Assembly: GCA_030625775.1 (NCBI GenBank)
Contig: DAOUQC010000018.1
Coordinates: 1 to 60,496 of the forward strand
Direction of reading: 5' to 3'
Origin: Verrucomicrobiota bacterium
GTDB lineage: Bacteria; Verrucomicrobiota; Verrucomicrobiia; Verrucomicrobiales; DEV007
Length of the DNA: 60,496 bases
A program made the translations under genes and the position numbers. Shown here one piece after another: positions 1 to 12,000 of the stretch. Position 1 is the first letter of the stretch; each line of letters starts with the position of its first letter. The notes under the pieces are model-generated. The model saw only the letters and a program-made list of their open reading frames with translations, was not told the DNA's origin and ran no database searches.

Positions 1-1
1 G

Positions 2-3000
2 GATGATGCAGACCAGTTGCTGCCTCCAGCAGGGACTTTGGCAGGCAATGAGGGAGCGATTAATATTACCACGACCAATGGAGGTAACGTGACGCTAAGA
101 GGTAGCCAGGCAGCGACTGGAGTTGGTGGAGATCATATCGACAGTTATGCACAAGTGGGGCACGGAGGTCATTTGACTTCAGGCGATCACAGTGGTGCGA
201 TTACAGTGGATAGCGCAGGTTCGGTTCTAGTGCAGGGAGGTGTTAATAGTGATGATGGTGAGGATCGAAATTATGCTCAAATCGGACATGGTGGAGACTC
301 TGCTGATGGGGATATGTCTGGGGTGATCACCCTGATGGCGGCACAGGATGTTGGTATCAGGGGAGGGCTGGGAACGTCCAGTTATGCCCAGGTAGGTCAC
401 GGTGGGAAGAAGGCCAAGGGTGATAAAGCCGGAGCAGTTTTAGTTACTGCGGTCGCTGGAAGTGTCGATATTGTAGCTGGGCAGGCGGGCAGTTCATACG
501 CTCAAATCGGGCATGGTGGGCATGAAGCCGATTTCACAACTGGAGCATTGGCTGGCGATCTGGTTTCGGTGATTGCAGGGACTGATGTCAATGTCATTGG
601 GGCCCAGTTGAACAATGTTAATGCTGCCGCGCAATCTTATGCACAGATAGGGCATGGAGGGCAATGGACTTTTGGCAACCATCTTTCCAATATCACCGTC
701 ACTGCGCAGGGTGGTTCCGTAACATTGAATGCTGGCCTAAGTAACCAGACGAGTGCACAAATTGGCCATGGAGGTTTGTTTAATGGCAATAATGGGGACT
801 TGGTTTATGCCAAGGGAGGCAGTCATTCCGGAGCTATTACGGTCACGGCTTTGAATGATGTGGCGGTCACAGGTGGTCAGCGTGAACGTGCTTATTCTCA
901 AATTGGTCATGGAGGGTTTGATCACGATGGCAATCAGAGTGGATTGATCACGGTCGTAGCAACTACAGGTGATGTGAATGTGAATGGGGGAACAGTGCTG
1001 GATGCGTATGGGCAAATTGGTCACGGCGGCGGCGAAGCTGCAGGCAGTAAAGGAGGAGCGATCAGTGTTACCAGTAGCGCCGGGGATATAGGGATTCGTG
1101 CAGGTAGTGCAGATGATACCTACAGTCAGATCGGGCATGGAGGAACAAATGCATCGGGTCGCTTGCAGGGCAATATTGCGGTGACCGCATCTGCAGGAGC
1201 TGTCACATTGGACTCTGCTTCGGGCGGGACAAGAGCCTATGCCCAGATTGGTCATGGAGGTGATAGCTCAAAGGGAGATAAAGGTGGTGTGGGGCAGATG
1301 ATTGCGGTGACGGCGGCCGATGATGTGCGCTTGCTTAGTGGTGGCAGTATCAGAGCTTATGCGCAGATCGGGCATGGTGGTTATGATGCAGATGCCGATT
1401 TGGTGGATCCCGCCGGTAACGTAGCGAACATCACGGTGATTGCGGGTTCGGATGGCAGTGGCTCGGTGCGCTTGTTGGGAGGTGGTGCTGTTGCTACAGG
1501 AACCAATAGATATGCCTACACCCAGATTGGAAATGGTGGGGCTGTGGCCGGTGGGGATCATGGAGGCTCAGTTTCAGTGACGGCTGCGGATGATGTTGAG
1601 CTGCATGCCGGAAATGCGCGTCGTGATTATTCCATGATTGGTCATGGAGGTTATAATTCGGACCGTTTTGTCGTGGGGCATACGGGAGCTATTGATGTCA
1701 CGGCTACCAATGGCTCGCTTACAATGGGATCCGGCTCAAGTGCAGCTGCATATAACTTCACCCAGATAGGACACGGGGGATTTTGGAGCGATGGGAACCA
1801 CGGGGGTAATATCACAGTGAGCAGTGGTGATGCGATTTCTTTGACCGGCGGCAACGGGTCTTTCAGCTTCAATCAGATTGGCCATGGTGGTTATGACCCG
1901 ACCGGGAGTATGAGTGGAGCCGTGTCAGTGACAGCCGTGAACGATATCAGTGTCTCGGGAGGTACGGCGTCGGCGGTTTTTGCGCAGATTGGGCATGGGG
2001 GGTATCTGGGTGATGGAAATCGCACAGGCGATGTTACGGTGGCCAGTACAGCAGGTGATATTACGGTGAATGGTGGCAGTGGTGCGAATTCCTATGCGCA
2101 GTTAGGGCATGGAGGTGCCGGTAGTAATGGTGCCATGGGTGGTAAGATTGATGTGATTGCTTCGCAGGATGTTTTGTTGACGGGTGTGGATACCACTGAT
2201 CAGTATGCGATGATAGGGCATGGTTTTCCTGGCATGGCAGGATCAGCATCAGGTGATGTGTGGGTGCGAGCGGGGCGTGATGTAACTTTGATGAATAGTT
2301 TCATTGGTCACCGGACGGGAACTTATAGCAGTGGCAACACTTGGGTTGGTGTAGGGCAAACTTTGACGGCAGACGCAAATAGCCAGTTCAACAGTGCTGC
2401 CAATGGAGTGGGAGGGGAGTTACGTTTTTACATTGATAATGCAAGCCCGACCACCGGGGATGCTGTGAATGCGGCGACTTTGCTCAACGGGGTGGCGCAT
2501 GGAGCGTCCTTGTTCCCGAACGCCGTAGGTGCCTATACCTTTGGGAATGGTCCTTACGCTTCAGCGGCGCAGTTGGTGAATGGTAATTTCGCTTATTACA
2601 CACCCAACTGGCAGGGTTATTTCAACTATGAGGTTGATGGGACTGATGCGGGAAATATTGTAGCGGCTTTGGGAAGTGGTGAGGTGATTCTTTCACGGGA
2701 ATTGGGACAGCTTACTTTCGGAGCGCTGCCGGATGTGGATGGGGATAATATCCAGTATATCAATGTGAATTCAGCTATCAGTTTTAACTCGGCAAATGCG
2801 CTGACTTTCCGTGCGACGGGAAACATCAATTTCAATGCAGGGGTTCAGAACGCAGGAGCAGGTGCGATTAATGTGGCTGCCGGATGGGATGGAACGACGG
2901 ATGCTTTCATCGCACCTCCGGGAACCATTCCTGCACCGGGAACTCCTCCAGGGCTGAGTGATTTTTCATTGATCCTGGCAGATGTGAATGCCTGGGGGAA

Positions 3001-6000
3001 TAACAATGGATTGGTGCGTATTGGCGATGGCTTGCAGGCGGCAGGAGTTGGAGTGGGTTCCCTGACTGGTCAAAGCAGTGTGATGGGCTACGGAGTGAGC
3101 TTGACGGGTAGTGGAGGGGGATTTGCGAAGATTGGATATACAGGCGCGGCATCAGGTAATATTGTGGTTTATGCCAAAGACACGGTGACTCTCACAGGGG
3201 GAAGCAGATATGATAATGCTCACGCTCAAATTGGTCATGGAGGTTATATTGTCGCGGGAGATAAGAACGGAAATATTACGGTTGATGCTGGAAACGGGGT
3301 GTTCTTAATGGCTGGGGATCCTGCTGGAACCGGACGTTTTGCATCTGCACAGATTGGTCATGGAGGACGGGGTACCGCAGGTGGTAATGATCTGGCTGGA
3401 GATATTACAGTGAGTGGAGGAACGGGTGCTGTGAGTTTGATTGCCGGACAGGTGCTGGGAACTCAAGATTTCAGATCTGCACAGATTGGACATGGGGGGG
3501 CGCATGACGCCGCAGGTGATTTTAGCGGAAATATCCGTGTGACTGGCAGTGAGGTGAATTTGGCCGGGGGTGCCAGAGGCTCCAATTATGCCAGGATTGG
3601 ACATGGAGGGTGGACATCGGGAGCAAATACAGGGACTCGCAGTGGATATATTTTTGTTAGTACGCCTGGTGAGATATCAATCGATCCTTCCTCAGGGGTG
3701 GCGCAAATTGGTCATCACAATGAGGATGCTGTCGGGACGATTTTTAATGCTAACGTCACTATTGAAGGTTCGTCGATGGATGACATTGTGGGGGATGCGT
3801 TCAGCAACGTGTTTGATGTAAGCTCTGCTACTGGTAATATGCTGCAGGCGGATCTGGCAGGTGGTGATGTGACGCTACATGCAACGGGAACGGGTGGGTT
3901 GTGGATGAACTCATCAGGAAACGTGCTGTATAGCAGTGGAAACGACTTTAATATTCTTTCGGAGTATGATGTTTATATCACCAACGACATCCTGAATAGA
4001 GGAGATGGAGCCGTTAATATAGTAGCAGGATGGGATCCTTCCGTAGCTCCTTTGGCGAGTCCGACAGGCATTATCGCGAATGTGGATATGGATGCGGATA
4101 TCTTTGCTGTAGCTGGAGCTTTTGGAAATAATGGCGGTGACGTTTTTGTTGGAATTGCAGCAGATGGTCTGGGCACGGATACCGGTGCGGCGGCAGATAC
4201 AAATCTCGCTGTGGCCAGTCGCGTTGGTGAAACCAATGTGGCGGGACGTGATGTTAATGTGTGGTCAACGCCTTTGGATACGTCGCGCAGTGGTCGTAAG
4301 TTTGCGATGATTGGTTACAACCGTAATTATTCGGGGAATTCGGCATTGCTGGATGTGAGTGGGGCCATTCGTGTGGAAGCGAATAATGATGTTAATATAA
4401 CGGCTAATAAATTCGCAGTGGGAGCAGAAGGATACCCTGGTTGGAACGACAGTCCGACTAATCTGACTGGCAATCTTGGTTATGGGGCTTTTGCGAAAAT
4501 TGGCCATGGTGGACGGGACTCCCTGAGGACATCGCATTTGAGTGGAGATATCACAGTGGAGGCGGGGCGTGATGTGCTGGCGCAAGGGGGTAAAACCCGG
4601 GAAAATTTTGTGATGATTGGTCATGGGGGGTATGACAATAAACAAGATCTAAATACGGCTACTGCAACCATTGGAGCGGCAGCGATCACGGTCACTGCCG
4701 GGAGGAACGTGAATTTTAAGGGAGGAATAGGGAACGGGGCTTATGCTCAAATCGGGAACGGCGGTTACAATCATGTTGTTAATGATTTCACGGCAAGTGA
4801 TATTTTGGTGACAGCTACTGGAGACATTGTTTTTCACGGGGGCTCGGGTGGCAGTGCCAGCGGCTCCATTTCTTATGCCCAGTTGGGACATGGGGGCTAC
4901 GACTCTGATTTAACCAATGCGGCGATTGCCGGAGGGCAGGGGTTTGCTGGCAATATTTCGGTGAATGCGGGTGGTAAGCTTGAATTCCTGGGTGGGGATG
5001 ATTCGAGCAATTACGCTAAATTGGGCAATGGTGGGACTTATACAAATGGTCAGCATTCGGGTAATGTGACGGTCACTTCAGGTGGAGATATTGATTTCAT
5101 CGGAGGAAGTGGAGGGCAGGCTTCGGCACAGATTGGTCATGGAGGGTTCCGTGCTGATGGATCACATACCGGGAATATTAATGTGACGGCAAACGGTGCA
5201 GGGGGGCTTACTTTTACCGCAGGAAGTGGGTCGCAGGCGATGGCTCAAATTGGTCATGGGGGCTACGAAGCTGACGGCAATCATCTGGGTAACATTGTAG
5301 TAAACTCAGGGACAGGGGGAATCAATTTTACCGCATCAACGCTGGGTTATTTTGCTCATGCCATGATAGGTCATGGAGGACGTGATGTCGGTTTGAGTGG
5401 GCCGGGAGATAAGACAGGTGATATCACAGTGACATCTGCGGGTGGAGGAATTACTTTCTCTGCGGGAGGGGTGAATGCTTCCAATCGCTATGCACACGCC
5501 CAGCTTGGGCACGGGGGCTATGGAAATGCAGTGGTTGGGAATTATAGTGGAGATATTGCAGTGACCGCCAATGGTGGAGGAGCGGTGGCTTTCACTGGTG
5601 GAGGAAGTTATGGAGACTATGTGATGCTGGGTCATGGTGGTTTCGGAGCAGGGACAGGGATCGACGGGGATATGTCAGGCAATATTAATGTGACAGCGGA
5701 TGCCGGTATTAGCTTTACCGGAGGAAGCAATAGATACACTTTTGCGATTCTGGGGCATGGAGGTCGTGATAACGATGGAGTGAAGGGGGGAGCAAGTCAG
5801 GTGATCAATGTGACCTCGAATACAGGATCGATTAACTTTTCTGCTGGCACTGGGACAGAGCGCTCTTATGCACAATTGGGACATGGTGGGGACGAATCAC
5901 AAGGGAACGCAGAGGCGGCGATCACCGTTAGTGCTGCGCAGGGAGGCATTGCTTTTTCAGCGGGGAATGGTACCCGCAGTTACGTGCAAATCGGTCATGG

Positions 6001-9000
6001 CGGGCGTAATGCCGATGGGGATTTTACGGGAGCTGTCACTGTCGCTTCTCAGGGGGATATTGCCTTCAGTGGAGGCAATGGAAACAGTGATGCTTATGCT
6101 CAAATTGGTCATGGAGGCCGATTGGCATCAGGTGTGCAGGGTGGTGATATTTCCGTAGTTAGTTCTGCTGGCGGTATTCTTTTCTCAGCAGGCACTGCGA
6201 CAACCAGTTCTGCAAAAATTGGACATGGTGGTGATGAAGCTGGCGGGAATAAATCGGGGGGTATCAAAGTGGATGCGCAGGGCGGAAATATCGAGTTTCG
6301 GGCTGGTGGTGGGGATCGAGCTTTTGCCCAGCTCGGTCACGGTTCGACCAATGCTTCTGGTGTGATAACGGGCGATATAGACGTGGATGCCACAGGTGAT
6401 GTGATTTTTGCGACAGGAAGTGGTGGCGCGGGTAACTGGAAATACGCGCAGTTGGGTCACGGTGGTTATAATAGCGATGGCAACAAGACTGGGGCGATTG
6501 AGGTGAATGCCGGTGGAGCGCTTACTTTCAGCTCAGTGGGAGTTACGGGTACCAGGGGATTCACTCAACTGGGTCATGGAGGAAGATCCGTGGGAGGAAG
6601 TTTGAGCGGGATCATTGCGGTTCAAGCGGGAGCTGATGTGACTTTTGCTGCGGGTGGTTTTGAAGATGCTTATTCTCAACTGGGGCATGGTGGAACCAGT
6701 GCGAGTGGCGCCAAGACAGGGAATATAACGGTCGTGGGTGGAGGTGATGTGGTATTGACTGCCGGGCAGGCCGTTGCGGCTTACGCTCAGATTGGTCATG
6801 GTGGTAAGAGCGCAAGTGGAGCTGCGGATGGTTCTATTCGCATAGATTCGGCTAAGAAAGTGTCCTTAACGGGAGGAAGCAGCTCGACGGATTTGGATCA
6901 GGTATATGCCCAGATTGGTCACGGCGGTTTTGATAATAACAGCAATCTTGGCAAAGCCGGGGATCAGATCATTGTGATTGCCCAAGAGGGGATCGCTGTG
7001 ACGGGTGGGACGACAACTAATGGTGGTGCGGTTGGTTATTATGCCCAAATTGGTAACGGGGGGTATGAATCCGACGGAGTGCTGACCGGTGACATTTTCT
7101 TGAACTATGATCCGCTGACAGGCATGGTTGCAGGTGGTGGTGATCTGGTTCTCAATGGGGGAAGCGGTGCTCACGGAACTTACGCACAAGTGGGGCATGG
7201 CGGACGTAATCTGGAGGGAGCCAAGGTGGGCAATATCCTGATTGGCCGGGTGGACAATGTGACTTTGATTGGTGGAAGTAATTTTAATTATGCCCAGATT
7301 GGTCATGGGGGTGATGATAACAGTGATGCGCTGGATGGGAATGGCAATGCAACGGGTTCGATAGAAGTGAACGCGGTCGCAGGGAAGGTGACTCTTACGG
7401 CAGGCAGTGGGAATAATTCCTACGCCCAGATTGGTCATGGTGGAGAGCGCAATGATGCTGATTTCAGTGGGGCGGTTATCGTGAATGCCAGCGCCGGGGT
7501 TGAAGCGACTGCCGGCGGGGCCACTTCCTACGCGCAGATCGGACATGGCGGAGTGAACGCTGATGGTGACCACAGTGGGGCAATCACGGTGAATGCCGGT
7601 GCGGGAAATATTGTCTTTACCGCAGGGGCGGGCAGTAACGCCTACGCACAAATTGGCCACGGAGGGACAGATACAGCGGGGGCAATCTCTAATGCTCTGA
7701 TTTCGGTTGATACGGCGGGTGCGATTGATTTGAATGCGGGTTCCGGGGGCAGCGCTTATGCCCAGATTGGTCATGGTGGTTACAATACAATGACGATGAC
7801 CGTGACCAGCTCGAATATCCTGATCAATACGGCAGCTGGATCCGGAACCGGAGATATCACTTTGGATGGAGGCGGGGTGAACAGTTATGCACAGATCGGA
7901 CATGGGGGCGCACGCAGCGACGGCAACGCTAATTTTGGAACCAAGTCCGGTGATATTACGATCGACAAGGTGGCCAATATTGTTCTGACGGGAGGAACAA
8001 GCACCGACTCTTATACCCAGATTGGGCACGGCGGTGAAGGTGGCTTGGGAACAGGAACGGCGGCAGCCCTTTCGGGTGAACTTATTTTGAATGCAGCAGG
8101 TGATCTGCTTGTGAATGGCGGCGGTGGGGCTGACGCCTATTCCCAGATTGGTCATGGTGGTGATATGGCCCAAGGGGATACCAGTGGTAAAATTACGGTC
8201 ACAGTGGGCGGTGCAGTGGATCTGAGTGCGGGTGGTGGAGGTGATGCTTATGCGCAGTTAGGTCACGGTGGTCATGCCAATAATGCTAATCACGGCGTGG
8301 TTGGTGATGTGACCCGGGTGATTGCCAACTCGCTTAACTTCGATGGTGGTACAGGAAGCGGAGCTTATGCTCAACTCGGTAACGGCGGGCATCAGGCTGA
8401 TGGAAACTTCAGCGGAGATGTGTTGGTGAATGTTGACGGAACGACTGGACTGCCGATAGCGGGTGGTGGGGCGTTGACGATGGACGCGGGTTCCAATTCA
8501 AATACCTATGTGCAAATTGGGCATGGGGGGGCGAATGACAATTCCGGCACCAATGTCAAAGCGGGTGATGTGGCTGTAGGGCAGATTGCTTCAATCTCTA
8601 TGAACGGGGGAGGTGGAGTTGACTCTTTTGCCCAGATTGGTCATGGAGGTGATGAAAATAATGGGGCGGCGACTGGATCGGTGGTGGTGGTCTCTGCAGG
8701 TTTGGTGAAAGCCGCAGGGGGAACGGGAAGTGACTCTTATGCCCAGATTGGTCATGGTGGGCATGATGCCAATGGTAATCTTGGTGCCGCAGGCAATATC
8801 CTGGTAGTGATCGGCAATGGCATCGATTTGGACGGTGGAACCACAGGTGAGCGAGCTTATTCCCAGATTGGCTTTGGTGGTTACAATGCCGATGGCACAC
8901 TTGTGGCTGAGGTTTTTGTGAATTTTGATCCATTGCTGAGCAATGCTCCGTTGGGTGGCGGAGCGATTACTCTGGATGGAGGGGGAGCAAGTCACACCTA

Positions 9001-12000
9001 TGCACAGATAGGACACGGTGGGCGTATTAATTCGGGTACCAAAACAGGCAACCTTCGTATTGGGGTGGCTACGGACGTATCACTCGATGGGGGAAGCGGG
9101 GGAAGTGCATATGCCCAGATCGGCCATGGGGGGGATAATGCCGGGGGGAATGCTACGGGAGATATTCGGATTGATCTCAGCGGTAACATGAACGTAAGCG
9201 CCAGCACGGGGGCGGGAGATTTTGCCATGGCCCAGATTGGGCACGGCGGGCAGACGGTTTCAGGAACGCATACGGGCAGGATCGATATTGTCTCCAGTGG
9301 TGCTGGCGGAACTCTGGATATTTTGGGTGGAGGAGGTGGTACCTTTAATTCTGCCCGTATCGGCCATGGTGGCACGGGAACCATTGCAGGCGTGAGCAAT
9401 GGAGATGCTGATGACGCAATCATCACGACTTTTGGTGGGGATATTTCCGTGATCGGGGGCACGGTGAATAATGCTTACGCCCAGATTGGTATGGGGGGAT
9501 TGGCTAATAGCGGAAGTCATCGGGCTGATATTGCCGTGACTTCAACCGGTGGAGATGTGATCGTGACCGGCAATGCCGTGGCAGGGGCTGGAGTCGATGA
9601 CAACTATGCTCAGATTGGCAATGGCGGCGCTCAGCAGACATCAACCAGCCGGGGCAATATCACCGTCAGTGCGCTTAGTGGTTCTGTAGTGCTAACTGCT
9701 GGAGGAGGTAATGCTCCAGCAGAGACCTCCAACTACGCGCAGATTGGAAATGGTGGGCATGAAAACCGCGGTAATCACGGTGATGCCAGCGAAACTATTT
9801 TAGTGGATGTTCAATCGGTAACGCTGCTTGGCGGCACGACGGGAGCCGGAGAATCCTACGCGCAGATTGGTAATGGTGGTTATGGGGCAGTGGGAAATCA
9901 CAGTGCGATGGTGAAAGTCCTGGCAAGTGCAGGAAACATCACCGCAACGGCAGGAACGACAGCTGGCTCTTATGTTCAGATTGGTAACGGTGGCATGCTT
10001 GCTGCTGGAAGTCACAGCGGAGTGGTGAGTGCTCGGGCAAGCGGAGCGATCACATTCACCGGTGGAGCTACAGATGCTTATGCGCAATTTGGCCACGGCG
10101 GACGTCAGGCTCGCGGGGATCACAGTGGTCGTTTGGAAATGCTGACACAGTCGATCACATTTGCGGGGGGAAGCGGGGATCGGGCTTATGCTCAGTTTGG
10201 TCACGGAGGACACGATGCGGATTTGGGAGGGGCGGCAACGGCAGGCAATACCGGTAACGTCAGTCTGGCCGCAACTTCGGGTAATATCAGCTTCAGTGGT
10301 GGAGCGGGCGTGCAGACATACGCACAGCTTGGTCACGGAGGTTATGATACAACAGGTTCCAATTCCGGAAATATTGTCGCCCGTTCGGGCGGGGATCTGC
10401 TGATCACCCCGGGCACAGGTGACGGGGCGTATTCTCAACTTGGTCACGGAGGAACGAATGCAGCAGGCGATGCCGGGCACGCAGGGGCTATCACCTTGAG
10501 TGCAGGCACCTTTGATCTGGATCTGCAGTTCAATGGAGCAGTGGCCAATCGCGATTTTACCGATGTGTTTGATGTGAACATGGATGGAGTGATCGACGCT
10601 GCGGATGTGGTGAATATCACTGATAGCACAGTGATCGGTGTGCGGGTAGGCGTGGTCAATCCCGGGGACGCAGCGGGTATCGGGTCTTATGTACAGGTCG
10701 GACATGGAGGACTTGGTGCGACGGGTAATCATGGTGGGGTGGATCCGGTGGCCAACGGAATTTTACTGGAAAGCACCGGAGGACTGTTGCTGCATGGTGG
10801 AGACAACACCTCCACCAGTGCGCAGATCGGCCATGGTGGACAGAACGCAACGGGAGCCCAGTCCGGACGGATCAAAATCGGAGTCGAGAATGGCATCATC
10901 GTGCAAGGAGGAACGGGGGCACAATCTTTCGCCCAGATCGGTTTGGGAGGGATGGACAACGATGGGGATAAAAACGGTATGATCGTGGTATTCTCCCGCC
11001 TGGGAGATATCAACGTGACAGGTGGAACCGTCGCCGACGCCTACGGCCAGATCGGGCACGGAGGATTGAACAGCGATGGCGACTTCCTGCACGAAGATCT
11101 TGGGCTGTTTGTACAATCGGGTTGGAATACGACGCCGGTGGCCGGGCCGCCTGCGGCTGATCTGACCGTGACCTCCAATACCGGGTACGGAATGATCGGT
11201 AGTGGAGATGCAGGGCCTTCGGGAACGGGTGACCGCATTGGTTTGATCTTCACCAGCTCCACCGGAAATACAACGGACAACGGACAGATAGGTCACTTGA
11301 CAGCAGGGGGAGCGATTCAGTCATCGGGCTCGGTTAATTTGACCCTGGGAGACTACACCATTGGAACCACAGGTTTTTATAAAGAAAGTGGAGCCCAGGT
11401 TGCCGCCCGGGTGATCACGGCGGACTACATGGTGGGAGCCGCTGGTTCGGTTTTTGTGAACCAAGACGTGACTTTTGCCAGTGGCAATGATCTGACCCTG
11501 GCGGCTAGCGATAATATTTTCGTCAATGCATCGATTCAGAATAATCAAGCCGCCGGAGGAGGTTCGGTGAACCTGATTGCAGGCTGGGATGGGATGACCG
11601 GAATCGGGGTGGATCCATTCATCTATGCGAACATTCCACCAGCAGGATTCACTTTTGATCCGGCGTTGGTGGAAGCCGATCCGGCCTCGTATGGCATTGG
11701 AGATGGCGTTACCCAAGGCTTGATTCGATTCGGCGACGGCGCCCAGACTTCCGCATTGGCGGTGGGATCACGCAGTGGCCAGACTCGAGTGCTGGGGCAC
11801 ACCCTGGATATGAACGCCGGAGCTGGAAATGGAGACTTTGTCCAGATCGGATTCCGCACCAGCGCAGGCAATGCCGGAGCCACAGGAGCTATCACTGTTG
11901 AGATGAAGGGTGGCATCACTATGGATGGTGGGGCTATGAGTGGCGCTTCGGCACAGATCGGTCATGGTTCGGCCTATCTGGCGGATGGAGATTTGAGTGG

